A DNA stretch of 64,000 nucleotides from Blattamonas nauphoetae (GCA_033064195.1 JARBJD010000103.1:158849-222848); one strand, 5' to 3'. Shown: positions 23,957 to 36,666, numbered from the stretch's first letter. The notes: generated by a model not told the origin, from the sequence alone. Made by a program: numbers and translations.

Positions 23957-26900
23957 ATGAATACCTATCAATCTACTGATTCTGACGTTATTCCCATCGG
24001 TGCAGCTGGCTCACTTAATGCGGATGAAGGATCATTTGTTCAAATGCCAATATCCACTCAACCATTCTCCACCGCTGGCCTCACGGAATTTGTTCGCCCA
24101 CAGAACAAAGAAGAAAAACACTTTGTTCTCTGCAATATGTTCTACGTTTTCTTCTTTCCGTTCATCTTCCGCTGCAAACCAATCACCAATGAAGATATCT
24201 GGCCTGTCTCCAAGAAGGATTCGAGTCAATACAGCTACGATCGGACAATCCGCCATTGGAATAAAAGATATAATCACTATATTGCTCAGAGAACTGAATA
24301 TGAGCGTCAACGAACAGAAAACCCTTCGTATCACCTCTCTTCTTTTGATTTTCTCAATTTTCTTTCCAGAGCACGTCTCAAACCACCTAAAAAGCCAGGA
24401 TTCTTTGTTTGTGTGTTCATGATTCTCGGAAATTGGAGACTTGCTCTCGGACTCCTCCTCCTTCTCGCACAGTATCCCTTTTTTCTGTCCAACTTTTTCA
24501 CGCAGCACGATGACTCATCTCCTCCAACCAATCATGGAAGAGAAACTTGTTGACGCAAGAACCACAAAGGATGATCATCCGACCACCAAGTTCCCTGTTT
24601 TGGCTGGATTTGTCATGATGTTCTCACCCTTCATCCATTCTGCACCAGATGTGTGGGGTAAACATATCCTCTATCACTATTCAACCAGAGTTCGCGCTGC
24701 ACTCTCCGCCTTGATCTTTGAGAAGACCCTTAAGCTGAATTTGGCCTCGCAAAAGGGCGCTGACCCTGGCTCCCTTCTCTCTCTTCTCGCCACTGACTCG
24801 CGCAATATTGCCGAGCAGCTTCCAAATACATTTCATCTTCTTTGGATCCCTGTCCAATTTTTTGCGCCTCTGTCTCTGATTATCAAGAGCTGGGGGTGGA
24901 CGTCCACAGTCGCTGTTCTTGTCATTATTGTGATGCTCCCGATGCAAATCACACTCACTCATGCTCTGGGCCATGCCCTCAACAAGTTTCTCCATTGGAA
25001 CGACGAGCGCAACTCCATCACAGAGGAAATAATCTCTGGCATCCGCGTCATCAAGTACACGGGAATGGAGGATGTGTTCTACCGCCGTGTGGAGCGTGTC
25101 CGGACCAACCAACTCAAAGCAATCTTCCAGTTCTCTCTAATGACCCAGTTTCTGTCGTCGTTCATGAAGATCCTTCCTCTCGTTGTGAACGGCGTCACAA
25201 TGACCATCTTCATCTTTTGGAAGCAGATCCCGCAATATCAGTTTGGAACTCGCGTCATCCCGCAGCTCGGCTTCCTCTCGCAGATGACAGAGCCTTTCGA
25301 CGAGATCGCCGAGCTTGTCCAGTCTGCCTCGCTCATTCTGATCGGCCAGCGTCGAATCAAAGACTTCCTGCTCGTCAGCGAGAAAGACAGAGTCGGAACA
25401 GCCTCACCACACTCGCAGGAGAATGCCGTTGAAATGACAAACGCGTCATTCCGCTGGCCAGCGTTTGCTGTGACTGAGACCGAACTCGACACCATCGCAG
25501 CACCAAAAGAGCCGACAGAGCGAACTGCCCTCCTCTCCGACACAGACAGGCCACACACAAACACGAACAACGCCACATGCGAACTGTCGGATATCACGCT
25601 CTCCATCCCAAAAGGATCGCTCGCCATTGTCGTTGGTCGCGTGGGGTGTGGAAAGTCCTCGTTTGGATCAGCTGTGCTGGGTGACATGGAGTGCATCACT
25701 GGCGACGTCCGGACGACAGGCAATTTCGCGTACTGCCCGCAAACAGCGTGGATCACCAACAACACCATCCGAGGCAACATCCTCTTCGGGCTGCCGTACG
25801 AGGAACACAAATACAACAACACCATCCGCGTGTGCTCGCTCACAAAGGACTTCACGGAGCTGCCTGCAGGTGATCTGACTGCAATTGGCGAGCGAGGAGT
25901 CAACCTGAGTGGAGGGCAGAAGGCACGCATCCAGCTAGCACGAGCGGTGTATGCAGATCGAGACGTGGTTGTGCTGGACGATCCACTTTCCGCTGTCGAC
26001 GCGCATGTCGGCAGGTTCTTGATGGACGAATGCATCTGCGGAGCGTTGAAAGGGAAGACAGTCATTCTGATGACAAACCAAGCACACCATCAATCGCGAG
26101 CTGACATTGTGATCACCATCGAGAACACCAAAGTCAGGGCAACACACAACACATCCGCAAAACAGTCTGCCACACTTCACGTCGAAGACGAGAAGTCCGC
26201 TCCCCTTCCCGAACCGTCTCCATCACCCGCCTTCTCGCCGCTCGAGAACAAGCAGGCAGTGGAAGAGGCAGGCAAGCAGATGATTGTGGAGGAGGAGTTC
26301 AGCACAAAGGCAGTCCCTCTCAGCTCGTACATCCGGTACTTCCGCTCGCTCCTTCCCGTCGTGCTGATGATCGCTCTGCTCCTCGTCCTCGTCTTCTCCA
26401 TCCTCCTCAACTCCTTCGCTGCGTATTGGAAGGGCGTGATTGGTCGCTCTGACCAGTTCGAGATGCTCCCGTATTACCTCAAGCTGGGCGTGTACGTTCT
26501 CCTCCCGCTCGTCATGTTCGGCTTCCTCTTCCTGCGCTCGTTCATCTCGTCTGCCGCTGTCGTCCGAAGCGGAAAGCGAATCCACGACGCGATGCTCCAG
26601 CGGGTGCTGCATGCCCCAATCTCGTTCTTCGACACGACGCCGATGGGCCGCATTCTGAACAGATTCACGGGAGACATGACTCAGATTGATCAGATGCTGC
26701 TGTCGGTGCTGATGGAAGTGATCGACTTGTGGCTCGGCCTGATCGGCAACATTGTGGTGTGTGCGGTCGACCAGCCGCTCTTCATCTCGTTCGCTGTGCC
26801 CATCCTGCTCTTCTTCGTCGTCATGCTGCTCATCTACGCCCGCGCCTCTCGCAACCTCCTGCGTCTCGAGTCCATCTCTCGTTCGCGCGTGTTGTCCATG

Positions 26901-28115
26901 TTCGGCGAGACGTGTGTTGGGACGGGAGTGACCACAATCCGCACGTACGGCCAGCAGGACTCGTGGACGCAACGGTTCTACGAGCTGAGTGACGAGTGGA
27001 GCGTCCGCTTCGTGCTGTACCAGGAGGGCAAGCTGTGGTCGTCGTTCTACGCGTGCTGGATCGCCACGCTGTACATGATTGGCGTGGTCATCTTTGGGTG
27101 GAACTTCATGGACGGTGTGAAGTTCGCTATTGCCATTGAGACTGCGATGGAGTTCTCGCACCACGGGCAGAACTTGGTCCGCCAGAACGTCGACCTCGAT
27201 TCGCGAATGACCAGCTTCGAGCGTGTCCAGTTCTACTCGACCAAGCTCCCGCAGGAGACAGCCACATCGACAGTCGCTGTCGATCCCTCGTGGCCCGAAC
27301 GAGGCGACGTGTCGTTTGAGAATGTGTCTTTCCGCTATCGTTCAGGCCTCCCGCATGTTCTGAAGCACGTCAACTTGGCCATCCGCGGCGGGGAGAAGGT
27401 GGGTGTGTGCGGTCGGACGGGCGCGGGGAAGACGTCACTGCTGTACGTTCTGTTCAGGCTGATTGAGCTTGACCACACACTCATGCCAGAAGAGCTGGAT
27501 GTGGTGACAGGCCTGCCTCGGCCGCAGCTGGCAGAGGAGTGCAACGAAGGGCGTGTTGTGATTGACGGTGTGGACATCTCGAAAGTGGAGCTGAACAGAC
27601 TCCGCCGCTCACTCGCCATCATCCCACAAGACCCCACGCTCTTCACGGGCAGTGTGCGGTACAACTTGGACTTGGAGGGCAAGCACTCCGACGACGACAT
27701 TTGGAGAGTGCTGGAGACAGTCGAGATGGGGGATCCGGTCAGGCTGTTGGGGAACGGGCTGGACAGCCAGCTCGTCGACGGAGCAAAGAACTTGTCGGCA
27801 GGGCAGCGGCAGCTTCTCTGCTTTGCCAGGGCAATCCTGAACAGAAGTCAGATTGTGGTGTTGGATGAGGCAACGGCCAACGTTGATGGGGAAACAGACA
27901 ACAAGATCCAGAAGACCGTTCGGGAACAGTTCAAGAATCAGACTGTCCTTGTGATTGCACATCGATTAAACACTATTATGGACTCCGACAAAATTGCGGT
28001 GATTGGTGGTGGGAAAGTGCTTGAGTTTGACACTCCTGCCGCCCTCTCATCGGACAAACACTCAGAATTAAACAAACTCCTCAAAAGGATGGAATCTTCC
28101 GACAAAGATGACTAA
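23957..28115 (+). CDS. ABC transporter, subfamily C (MRP type), full transporter
   Basis: ATP-driven exporter, probably of conjugated or amphipathic anions. Exons 23957-24327, 24370-24471 and 24506-28115, with 42- and 34-nt introns, give 1360 residues. The first intron is a multiple of three without stops; the second restores the frame. Order: cytosolic N-terminus with the ABCC motif KPITNEDIWPV, TMD1, NBD1 (GRVGCGKSS about 534, LSGGQ about 624, VVLDDP about 645), linker, TMD2, NBD2 (GRTGAGKTS about 1126, LSAGQ about 1253, VVLDEA about 1275, VIAHRLNT H-loop). NBD1 has Asp where NBD2 has the catalytic Glu, as is usual for ABCC proteins with one degenerate ATP site. No extra N-terminal TMD0 is present, so this is a short-MRP form. 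It lies at a plasma or internal membrane. The ATG at 23957 is the first in frame and precedes all conserved motifs. Substrate unknown. Confidence 0.9.
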
Positions 28116-28681
28116 CACTGTTAAAAAAACGCATTTTCGTTCTATTTTTTGATAATTAATGACTCACTTGAGGCGAATATCAAGCATTTCAGCAACGATT
28201 CATCGAAAAGAATGTCCATGACTAGATTGTGGTAGGAAAAGACAGATGGAAAAGCTTAATATTAAAAATGCATTGAGGAGTTACAAACGAAGGCTGACAG
28301 GAAATAATGAGGTCACCTGAGACAAGACAAGAGAGAATGATGACAGAAATGATCAAGAAAACAGTTGGCAAAAATGAAGATGAATAATGTATGGTCCTTT
28401 AGAGTAGTGTGCCATCTGTCAATTCATGACACGTGTCGCAGGTCCTTCACTACTTTTGAGTTATAGACTCTCCAGTAGCTTGTTTTTGCACAAGAAAAAA
28501 CTATCTGAAAGAGTACAGAACACTCTTCAGTAACTGCCTGTGTGCGTCAAAGAGAAAGGATTTATCACTTTCAACATACTATAGTCATGACTCTTCCTTC
28601 ATATCCACCATGTTAAGGTTCTCCTGATGAGATAATGATAACCCATACTCCCCAGTTCACTCATTATCTCATCCTCAAATA
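28116..28681. other. Intergenic region searched for a kinase N-lobe
   Basis: 566 bp between the ABCC stop and the first ATG of the kinase-like gene. All three plus-strand frames are densely stopped. I looked for a glycine loop and a VAIK-type lysine exon and found neither. It is AT-rich with no RNA gene visible. Confidence 0.55.
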
Positions 28682-31368
28682 ATGGGCCTTTTATTTCGTT
28701 TTGATTTTTGTGCGAACAGTGCCTTCGCCGCCCTCTCAATTTCTGCAGGAATGCCTCATTTCCCCCGAATATATCATTATGGATCCTTTCCGGAAGATTA
28801 TTTTGTCACCATGGAGCTATTTGGGAGAAATCTCAGGTTTATTCTTCACTTTTCATTTTTTCAGTTCACTCGTCAAAAAGCAGCCTAAGCATGCATTTTC
28901 TCAAGTAACCACGGCTCTCATCGGGCTTCAATCGCTTGAAGCCCTTGAACTTCTCCATAGCAAGGGTTATCTTCATTGTGATGTTAAGCCAGTCTGTCAT
29001 GTTATCGTCAATCATTTTTTTGCAGAGTAATTTCGTTATTGGTAGGAATTCTCACAGATCTACTCTGTATTTAATTGATTTTGGATTATCAAGACGTTTC
29101 TTCCCTATTGACGAACAGTGTAATGTATTTCAGTGTTTCTTGGTGAATCTTCCTATTTTCTCAACACTCCGACATTTAGATTGCTTCTCGTGGGTTTCGA
29201 GGTACCGCCCGATATGCCTCTGTATCAATGCATCAGGGATGTGTATGCTGCCCTCTTTTCACATAGCGAACTCACCATGTTTTTAGGAGCAAGGAAGAGT
29301 AGACGATCTTTGGAGTTGGCTTTATATGCTTGTTGACCTCGGCACAGGAACAGTCCCGTGGCATAATATTCAAGACAAGGTGTGCTACTTTTCGCCAGTC
29401 ATGTCGCAGGAGGTCATTATGCAAACAAAGAAGGCCAGCCATGCATCGAAACTCCTTGAGCACATGCCGATTGAATATCAGGATATTTTACTCTTACTTT
29501 CTTCTCTCACGTGTTATGACCAGCCCAATTATTCCTTTCTGAAATCTGCTCTCCTTTCTGTCCTCGAATCCCATTCATCGCTCGACACGGCCTCATTCGA
29601 CTGGAACCCCACCGAGACTGTTTATCCTTCGTTGTGGAACGTTCTTAATAACAATGCGACAGCCCTCGCCCAAAAGAACATGAGAGATCTCCTGCTGACC
29701 GACAGACAACACAGTTTTGATTTGGATTTCGTTCAATCGTCCACCGATACCGCAAATGACAACGACAATTCTGTCCAGGAGCAGAAGGAGCAGGGCACGA
29801 GATCTCCGTCTCCCCAAAGCCCCAAGTACCCCACGCCCACACACAGCAGTGTGCTGCCCACAAGTGAGCAAGAAAAGAGTCCGGGGCAGTGTTCAGGGGT
29901 GCCCGAGCCGTCGCGGCAGTTCAATCGGCCAGAACGGAAGACGTGTGACCCGCCCTGCTTCAGCATGGCTCCTTCTGCGCGACCCGAGTCGTCCACCTTC
30001 CGTGCTCGCTCCAACACAACCGGCGCTCATTACTCGCCGCCGATCTCCCCCGTCGACCCAAACATCGACCGACCGAGAGTATGGACACCTCGTCTGCCTC
30101 CGCGCCCGCTCCTCAGACAGCCCTCCATCCCCGAAATCCGCGACATCGACGATGTGGGCGAGAAGGTGCGGATTCCCGAACAGCACTCGCCCACGCGACT
30201 CGAGGAGCCGTGGGCACCGCTCTTCCAGACATTGCACTCGCACCCGTCTCCCATCTCCGTTGCCAGCCTTCCCCGCACACCAGGCGACACGGGAACGTTC
30301 TCGTCGCAGCTGCTCACACCGACGCTGTCCCAGCTGAGCCACATCCAACACAACACCCCGCAACTGCCAATGGGCTCGCTTTTCCATCCTCCTTCCCTCC
30401 AATCTATTGCCCAACTCAACTCCGCCGACCTGTCGATGCTCTGTCAGGACTCGAAGTTCAGTGCGCGGGTGTCGGAGAGGGGCGAGGGGAGCATCTCGTC
30501 GGGGCAGACCATCCTTGGGACGCCAGGGAAGAACGGACTCCTTCCGCAGGTGTTCGCGTGCGGCTCGTCGATCCTCGGCACGCCACTGCAGCACTCCTCC
30601 TCTTTCGCACTTTTCGACGGAGCGAAGAGCGAGAAGACACCGCCCGATTTGGGAATGGAGCCACTGTTCGGGCAAGCCTCAGCGAAACTGTCGTCGATGC
30701 ACACATCAGCCTCCGCGTCGTTTCTGTCTCCGCTGTCGCACTCGTCGCAGACTCCACACTCCCCGCGCTACAACCCAAACCCAACCGAGACGCCGTTCTC
30801 GATGAACTACAACACAACTCTCGGGGGGCTCAACGCAACGCCCTCGCTGCTCATCTCCGCCCGCTCTCATCGCCACCAGAACAGCTTCGACATCGAACCC
30901 GAGCCGCCCAACCCGAGTCACCAGAGAACAGCGTCGCAGCCTGTTTTTCCGCAGACGAAGCTGACCATCAAGCACCAGCGCACTCCAACCAGCCTCTCGC
31001 CGCGCGCAGACAGCATGCCCTTCTTCGTCTCGATGCCCCCCAACCACCGCTCCAAGCCGTACCACTCCTCGTTCATGTCAAACTCCGCTGCTGGCTCGTC
31101 CAACATCCTCCTCACTGCTCATTCGTCTGCTGTCTCGCCCGTCGTCAACCCGACTTCGAATTCGTTCCCATTCGTCCCGATCGAGCCCAACTCCAGCGAG
31201 ACGTTCCGCGAGGCCAGGATAGTGCCCCTGTCTGGTGAGTTCAACCCCACCCACAACCAACAAACGCGAGTCGCTGCCTCCTCTCTGGAGTATCATGAAG
31301 TTGCGCTCGATCAGGCTACCCCTCTTCCGTCTCCCACAGCAAGGGAATGCGACTGTGTGCTCTTTTAA
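28682..31368 (+). CDS. CK1/TTBK-like kinase homologue lacking the N-lobe (probable pseudokinase), Ser/Pro tail
   Basis: Five exons (28682-28836, 28865-28991, 29026-29124, 29180-29242, 29287-31368), joined by introns of 28, 34, 55 and 44 nt, give 841 residues. The first 220 form the C-lobe of a CK1-group kinase: GMPHFPRIYHYG, LELLHSKGYLHCDVKP joined to SNFVIG, LIDFGLSRR (DFG kept), GFRGTARYASVSMHQG and EQGRVDDLWSWLYMLVDLG, closest in style to tau-tubulin kinases. HRD is changed to HCD. No glycine loop or ATP-anchoring lysine is present, and none is found in the 566 bp upstream, so ATP binding is doubtful. The remaining 600 residues are Ser/Pro/Thr-rich and disordered, ending ECDCVLF, a possible lipid-modified cysteine tail. 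A role as a scaffold or substrate-binding pseudokinase is inferred. If N-lobe exons lie elsewhere the start is wrong. Confidence 0.7.
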
Positions 31369-31618
31369 ATGTGTGTCTTGATTGACGTGTACCCAGCTTC
31401 TGTTCTTGCACATGTATCTTGTTTATACCTCTTTTCTGTTCCTGGGTCGTCTCGTTTTGTTTTCTTTTTCTGCAAACAAAGGCAAAATAACGAAAGATCT
31501 CGGAAAAGAGTTGTTCTGATGAAAATGGCGAGCGCTAGGAAAAGAAAGAAACTGGGAGGGATAAACTGGCGAAGAAAGAAGGGTTAGAACAACACTGGAA
31601 TCAAAAACTCAAGAATAA

Positions 31619-34209
31619 TCATTCCCCAATCACATTCTCCATGGCAACGAGGAGAGCCTGCGAGTTGGGGTCAGTTTTGAGGGCATCGACGAACTCGACG
31701 TGCTCGATCATCACTCGCACCTCGTCCACACACTTCCGCACATTCAGAAACTTGGTGTAGTTCACGTTGCCAGCAATCACGTGAGGGAGGTTGTCGTTCA
31801 GCACGGTCAGGTCAAACAGGTACGCCTCGATGCACGGGATGCACACTGTCACCTTCTTGTCTGTCGTCCGCATCTGCCTGCGGAGGACTCCGAAGTTTCC
31901 CTTCGCTCCGCCCTTCGCCTGGACCTCAGCGAGCTTGGCCTGCAAGCCAGGAAGGAGGGAGGAAAGAGGAAGGCCGTTCTCGATGGCCATCTCCAGTCCG
32001 CCAACGAGAGCTTTGTAAGCACACCAGTTGTGGACGGCATCGCACTCCGCACAGCACTCGAGCAGCGCGTTCGCGATTCGCTCGAAATAGATCTGTTCGG
32101 AGGACGAGGCGAGGAGGATGCGGGAGATGGTGACGGAGAGTGTGTGGATGTGGTGGAGCAGGCGGGAGAGGTTGGGGAAGCGCGGGTTGAAGGCTGGTTC
32201 GGTCGAGAGCCGCTTTGTGATGAGTGTTTTGAGGTTGGAGTCACACATCGCGTTGACCAGCTCGTCTGTGCGCACCACAAGCATCATCTCCAACTGCATC
32301 ACTGTCAGCTGCCGAACGAACTGCTGCGGCGAGTGAAGGACGAGCTCGGAAAGGAGAGCAATGAGTCGCTTCTGCTCGTCGTTCTCGTCCACACCCTCTG
32401 GCTCAAACGGGCCTGTCTCGATCGGAGTGAGCATCGACAAAAACAAGACTTCCTTGATGTTCGTGCTTTCCCTGTCGGTGTCTGCCCATTCGTGCTTGGC
32501 GTCGACAATCAGCGAGACAAGCCCGCCTTTCCGTTGTGACGGTGCCGTGGCCTCTTCCGAATCTGTCTTGGCCTGCTTTTGGAGCTTCTTCATCTCTTTC
32601 TCCTTCAGTCGCACATTCTGCTCCTTCATTTCCGAAAAAGTGGCTGCAAAATTGACGTTTTGGAACGAGTCAAACAGAAACCCGCCAACGATGGAGGCGA
32701 GCATCGTGTTGTGCGGGTGGATGGAGCGGCGGATGAGCGAGACGGTGTGGTTGACCAGATGCAGCATGACAGGCGCCTCGAAGTCTGTTCGATGCCTCCA
32801 AATCCAAAAGCAGAGAAGAGCCGTCACGCGTGCGATGATGGCTGACTGTGTCTTTTCTTCTGCTGTCTGTGTGGGTGTTCCGACGTCGCCGTCGAAGGAG
32901 GGCGGCGGGTGAGGTGGAGAGCCAAGCGGGGAGAGCGGGGACGGATTCGACCTGCGTGGAGACTTCCCGAAAGTGATTGTTTTGAGTTTTGCGGTCTGTG
33001 ATTCTTTGAGGGGGGAAATGGGAGACACGGCGCTGTCGGAGTAAGGCGATTGCAGAGACGTGACAGACGCGTGCTGGTCTCGCGAGTCGTGTGTCGGCAC
33101 GGGACCGTCGTAAGCGTGGTTCAGCGAATCGAAGGTGTCTTGTGGGTGGGGAGGGAGGCTGGCTGCTGTATCGCGCGGGGGGAAGGAAGATGGGAAGGCG
33201 CGCAGGTTGAGAAGGTGCAGCACGTCTTGCGGGGAGATGAAGAGACGGTGGTTGAGAAAGAAGGTGGTTGCGACACGAACAACAGACGGAGGGAGGAACA
33301 AGACAGAAAAGGTGTCATTGACATTGTCTGGAAGGTCGGTGTTTGTGAGGGGGAATATTGATAGATTGAATGAGGTGATCATTGGACTCGCTGGAGCTGT
33401 TCTTCTTTATTCTCTCGGAAAGAGTTGAGACGAGAGGTTCATCGACAGTTTGAATTCGTTTTCGAATCGAGTTTTCGATTGCAATTTTGAAAAGTTGTTC
33501 TTCAGAAGGTTGATTGGTTCCTGTCTCGCTTTCGGATGGGAGAGTGATGCGGAGTGGGAAAGCAGGCGGAGTTGAGGGGCTTCGTATCATCGATTGAAAG
33601 ACAGCTTCGTCTCGAAGATTGAGCACAACTCTTTCATAGAATGCGGTGCGTTCAATGAACAGTGCACGAGGAAGATGGAGCTTGGGTGTTGCGTTCAATT
33701 TCGGATACGGTGACGAGCCGTGAGAAATCCCTTTGAATTGGTTGTACGATTGCTGATGTTTCTTGAAATATACCTACGGATGGAGGAGAGCAATTGATAG
33801 AAGTCGGAAAAATGTCAAGTATATGGATTGAGGAGGATACAGATTGAATTTTGTCGATTCCAAGGTTTTTCAATGTCTCAGTGATTTTTCCGATATGACG
33901 CTACTCACATTGAAATTAAAGAAAATAGAAAACTTGTTCAGTTCTCTGTAGATCCGGCTCTTGAGTCGTTCCTGACTCTCTATCTTTCCACATGCGGATA
34001 AGATGATTGAAAGTGGGATTATCATCCAGATTGGCACGCATTTCAACGGATGGGGCAATGATAACAGAGCTGTGTGGGCTGATGGAGACGAGTGAGACCG
34101 ATGCTGACGATGTCTTCGTTGGTTGAGCTGGCTTTGAAAATGACTGAATAAAGTGAAATGCAAAAAAAATAGAGACTATTGTTGGGAGTTTGGCCGGTTG
34201 AGAAGTCAT
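31619..34209 (-). CDS. Ras guanine-nucleotide exchange factor (REM + CDC25 domains)
   Basis: Activates Ras-family GTPases by catalysing GDP release. The start ATG at 34209 opens an 11-codon exon (34209-34177); exons 34143-33934 and 33900-33709 follow, then 33680 onward, with introns of 33, 33 and 28 nt. The long 3' ORF (33382-31619) carries an REM-like segment (TTFFLNHRLFISPQDVL), a Ser/Pro linker, then the CDC25 catalytic domain: IHTLSVTISRILLASSSEQ, FERIANALLECCAECDAVHN, LVGGLEMAIENGLPLSSL, CIPCIEAYLFDLTVLND and VNYTKFLNVRKCVDEVRVMI. Problem: the frame of exon 4 and that of the 3' ORF differ near 33370, and none of the GT or AG sites I tried gives the required length (1 modulo 3). So there is an unplaced intron, a frameshift or an assembly indel. 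Probably cytosolic and membrane-recruited. Confidence 0.72.
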
Positions 34210-34215
34210 CGTCAA

Positions 34216-35358
34216 TGTGATTTCAAAACTTGAGCGATTAATGGTGATCATCCCGTCAACCCACAAAGCTCGACTCTCATCCCAAGCATCGCAGATTCTT
34301 GTCTCGTGTGTCATCGAAGGAAGCACAAACCATTTTTCGGGCACAGCCACTGCAGACATCAACACGTACGGGTCGTTCGTGAGCCACAACTCGTCGTTCG
34401 AAAGATGCACAACAGATCTCGCAGAATAGGATCAGTATCCGATCTACACTCTGCTCCATCGAACAGGCACAAGTGGACTCGTCATTTCTTCCGATGTTCC
34501 CGCTAAAACTCGGGAAATTAAGGTTTCACGCTACACGTTCAAGACGATGTCTGGATCAGCCTCAGGTTCAGCAATATCCACTCGTAATTCACTTGGAAAG
34601 ACCACAGTCCATGAATTCTCATTCTACGATTGCAGGTTAACAGGATTAGGAGGAGCAGCGTATCTCCAAGCCAAAAGCCTCACCCATCCCATCGTCTTCT
34701 CGTCCAACCGTTTGAACTCCACGCCAGACTTGCATTCGGACAAGAACCATCCACAGACAACCACTTCGTCCTCAAAATTAGTGATGCTGCCGCGAGGAAG
34801 GCAAACTCGCTGGAACAAGCGAAGAACACACTACCTTGGCTTATCTCTGTCGTTGTCGCAACCGTCATGCTGCTGTTGTTGATCATCTTTCTCATCTGCC
34901 GCCAACACCGAAACCAGAAGAAAGACAAAGACTATTTGTTGCTAAACCAGGGAATGGGTGAATCAGATTCAACGATACTGATGGAGAAGATGGAAGTGGT
35001 TGATACACCGCACTATGTTCTCAATGCCCCCAACACAAACAACGTCATCAATAACAACATCCCATCCACCGCTTTCGGAAGTAAACCGGTCCCAGCTCGA
35101 AAAATGAACAGTCATGACGAGGCAACCAGAATGTCGATGCACGGACGCCCTGAATCAGATATGAAGATTGCTGTGAGATGTGGGGTGGAGTTGGAGGAAA
35201 CGCCAGTGAACAAGAACGACACACTCTCCAACACACTCCACAAAAGAAAGAGACAAATCAACACACAGCACGTGTTCAGAATAATCACAAGAGGAATCGC
35301 TCAACTCGCCAAACAGAACCCTCAAATGCCCATTCTCACTCGTCTATCTCTTCTGTGA
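34216..35358 (+). pseudogene. Decayed 3' part of a beta-helix receptor with kinase-like tail
   Basis: Relic starting 7 bp from the divergent RasGEF start codon, with no signal peptide. The first stretch reads as beta-helix rungs (ILVSCVIEGSTNHFSG, YGSFVSHNSSFERC), hits an in-frame TAG at 34427-34429, then continues in the same frame as surface-protein sequence (YTLLHRTGTSGLVISSDV, RYTFKTMSGSASGSA, FYDCRLTGLGGAAYL). Near 34730 coding character moves to another frame, which carries a membrane segment (LISVVVATVMLLLLIIFLIC) and a cytosolic tail of about 165 residues to TGA at 35358. The tail ends in a helical segment (HKRKRQINTQHVFRIITRGI) that resembles the middle of the divergent kinase domains found behind beta-helix receptors, cut off before any catalytic loop; that comparison is from memory and uncertain. 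Stop, frame change and truncation at both ends argue for a pseudogene. Confidence 0.6.
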
Positions 35359-35923
35359 GCTAAATTTGACTCTGAAGATCATGTTGTTCTCGAACATTAA
35401 TAAAACACTCATCGGAATGTATTTCATTTCTCATCAGAACCAACACTTCAAGTCATTTCACACAATTTATTTTCCTCATCGATAATGAAGGTTTGCAAAT
35501 TCGGGGTGACAAAGGGAATTAGTGTGGGCCGATCTGGATTTGTTAGAAATCTATTTGAAGAATCAATCCAATTTCTCTTCTTAGCAATGTTTCTGATTCT
35601 TCCAAAAGCCTAGGCATGGGCAGCGGTCGGTCCGACTGCTCGTCGACCGACCGACTGCTTTTTTTCCCGATCGTACCCTTTTCCAGCAAAATCGATGATG
35701 AAGTCGCTGAGAACGTTTTTTTAACTCTTTTCTTCAATTTCCTTTATTTCTGATTGAATTGTTGTTGAAAGATACTGGACTGAAACAGAACAAACACTAA
35801 TGAAAGAGAGTGGAGTGAACTGTGAAACTGACCGCATTATCTCACTCTTTTCTTCTCGTTCGTCCTTCTCTTTCTCTTCTTCCCTCTCCCCTCCCATTCC
35901 AGTTCGACACAATCAGAGTCCCT
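35359..35923. other. Intergenic, with a short repeat shared with 55.7 kb
   Basis: No gene. At about 35611-35640 the sequence TAGGCATGGGCAGCGGTCGG matches, with one change, the reverse complement of about 55740-55763, at the head of the SINE-like element there. A local GGTCGGTC/GACCGACC inverted repeat follows (35625-35655). The rest is AT-rich with small unsupported ORFs. Confidence 0.45.
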
Positions 35924-36666
35924 TCATCGCTGCTGATCAGGCAAGCGATGTGCAGAAGACAGACGAGCAGAGAAAACCAAAGTGGCAAGTGTCAAAGATG
36001 ACGAACTGCCATGTTTCATGTCGGACACAACGTCGGGTGGTTGGGTCAGAAACACAGTTGCCATGCCCGCTGATGAGGACGAAATCAAGACATTGTGTTC
36101 GAGTTGAGAAGTGAATGTGAATGTTGTGTTGTCCACGACAAGGATTGTTCCGCAGTGATCCGCAGCGAGACGGGCACACCAACATCGAGTGAGTAGCAGG
36201 GCGACGAGTGCGATTCGCACGGTCCAAAAGTGGAGCCTTCTCCGCACCAACAATCTGCGAACGTCGCGTCAACTGCAAAGTCCCACTCGTTCTGCGTTGG
36301 AGTGAGGGAAACGAGACAGCAGCTGCTATCGCCTCCAGATGAGCAGGAAGGGGAGGACGAGTGTCTGATGACGATGCAGTTTGCTTGTTCGAAAACAGGA
36401 CCCCTCCATTCCCTGCTGACGAACACGATGCGAATGAAGAAGAGATTGTGCGGCTGCAGTGTGCTGCATTCACGCTGGTTCGTTCCGTCTTTGTGTTCGG
36501 GTGAAGTGAAGAGTGCGATGTGGACACGTCGATTTGCAAGATCTTTGGAAGTGGGTGTCCCTGCGGCATCCTCGTTGCTTCTCGGGACGATGACTGTCGC
36601 GCCACTGCTTCCAACTGAACTCTCGTTCGCGATGCGGTGTGTTCGATGAAGAACACCACACGGCAA
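35924..36666 (-). pseudogene. Degenerate beta-helix surface-protein relic
   Basis: Several overlapping minus-strand frames each show short pieces of surface-protein-like sequence: FVSREWRGPVFEQANCIVIR, SSAGNGGVLF, and CGTILVVDNTTFTFTSQLEH (36253 frame). No single frame carries them all and no conserved start or membrane anchor can be joined. This pattern fits a frameshifted remnant of the same family as the genes at 1242 and 6622. It abuts the minisatellite at 36873. Chance composition cannot be excluded for the individual pieces. Confidence 0.38.

Noticed and set aside
30081-31238. Plus-strand 385-codon ORF within the kinase-like gene tail
   Set aside because: An alternative frame of the same exon; the called frame is continuous with the kinase C-lobe through four introns.
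35543-35912. Two minus-strand ORFs of about 63 codons
   Set aside because: Lysine/glutamate-rich translations of AT-rich sequence with no motif and no splice-linked continuation.
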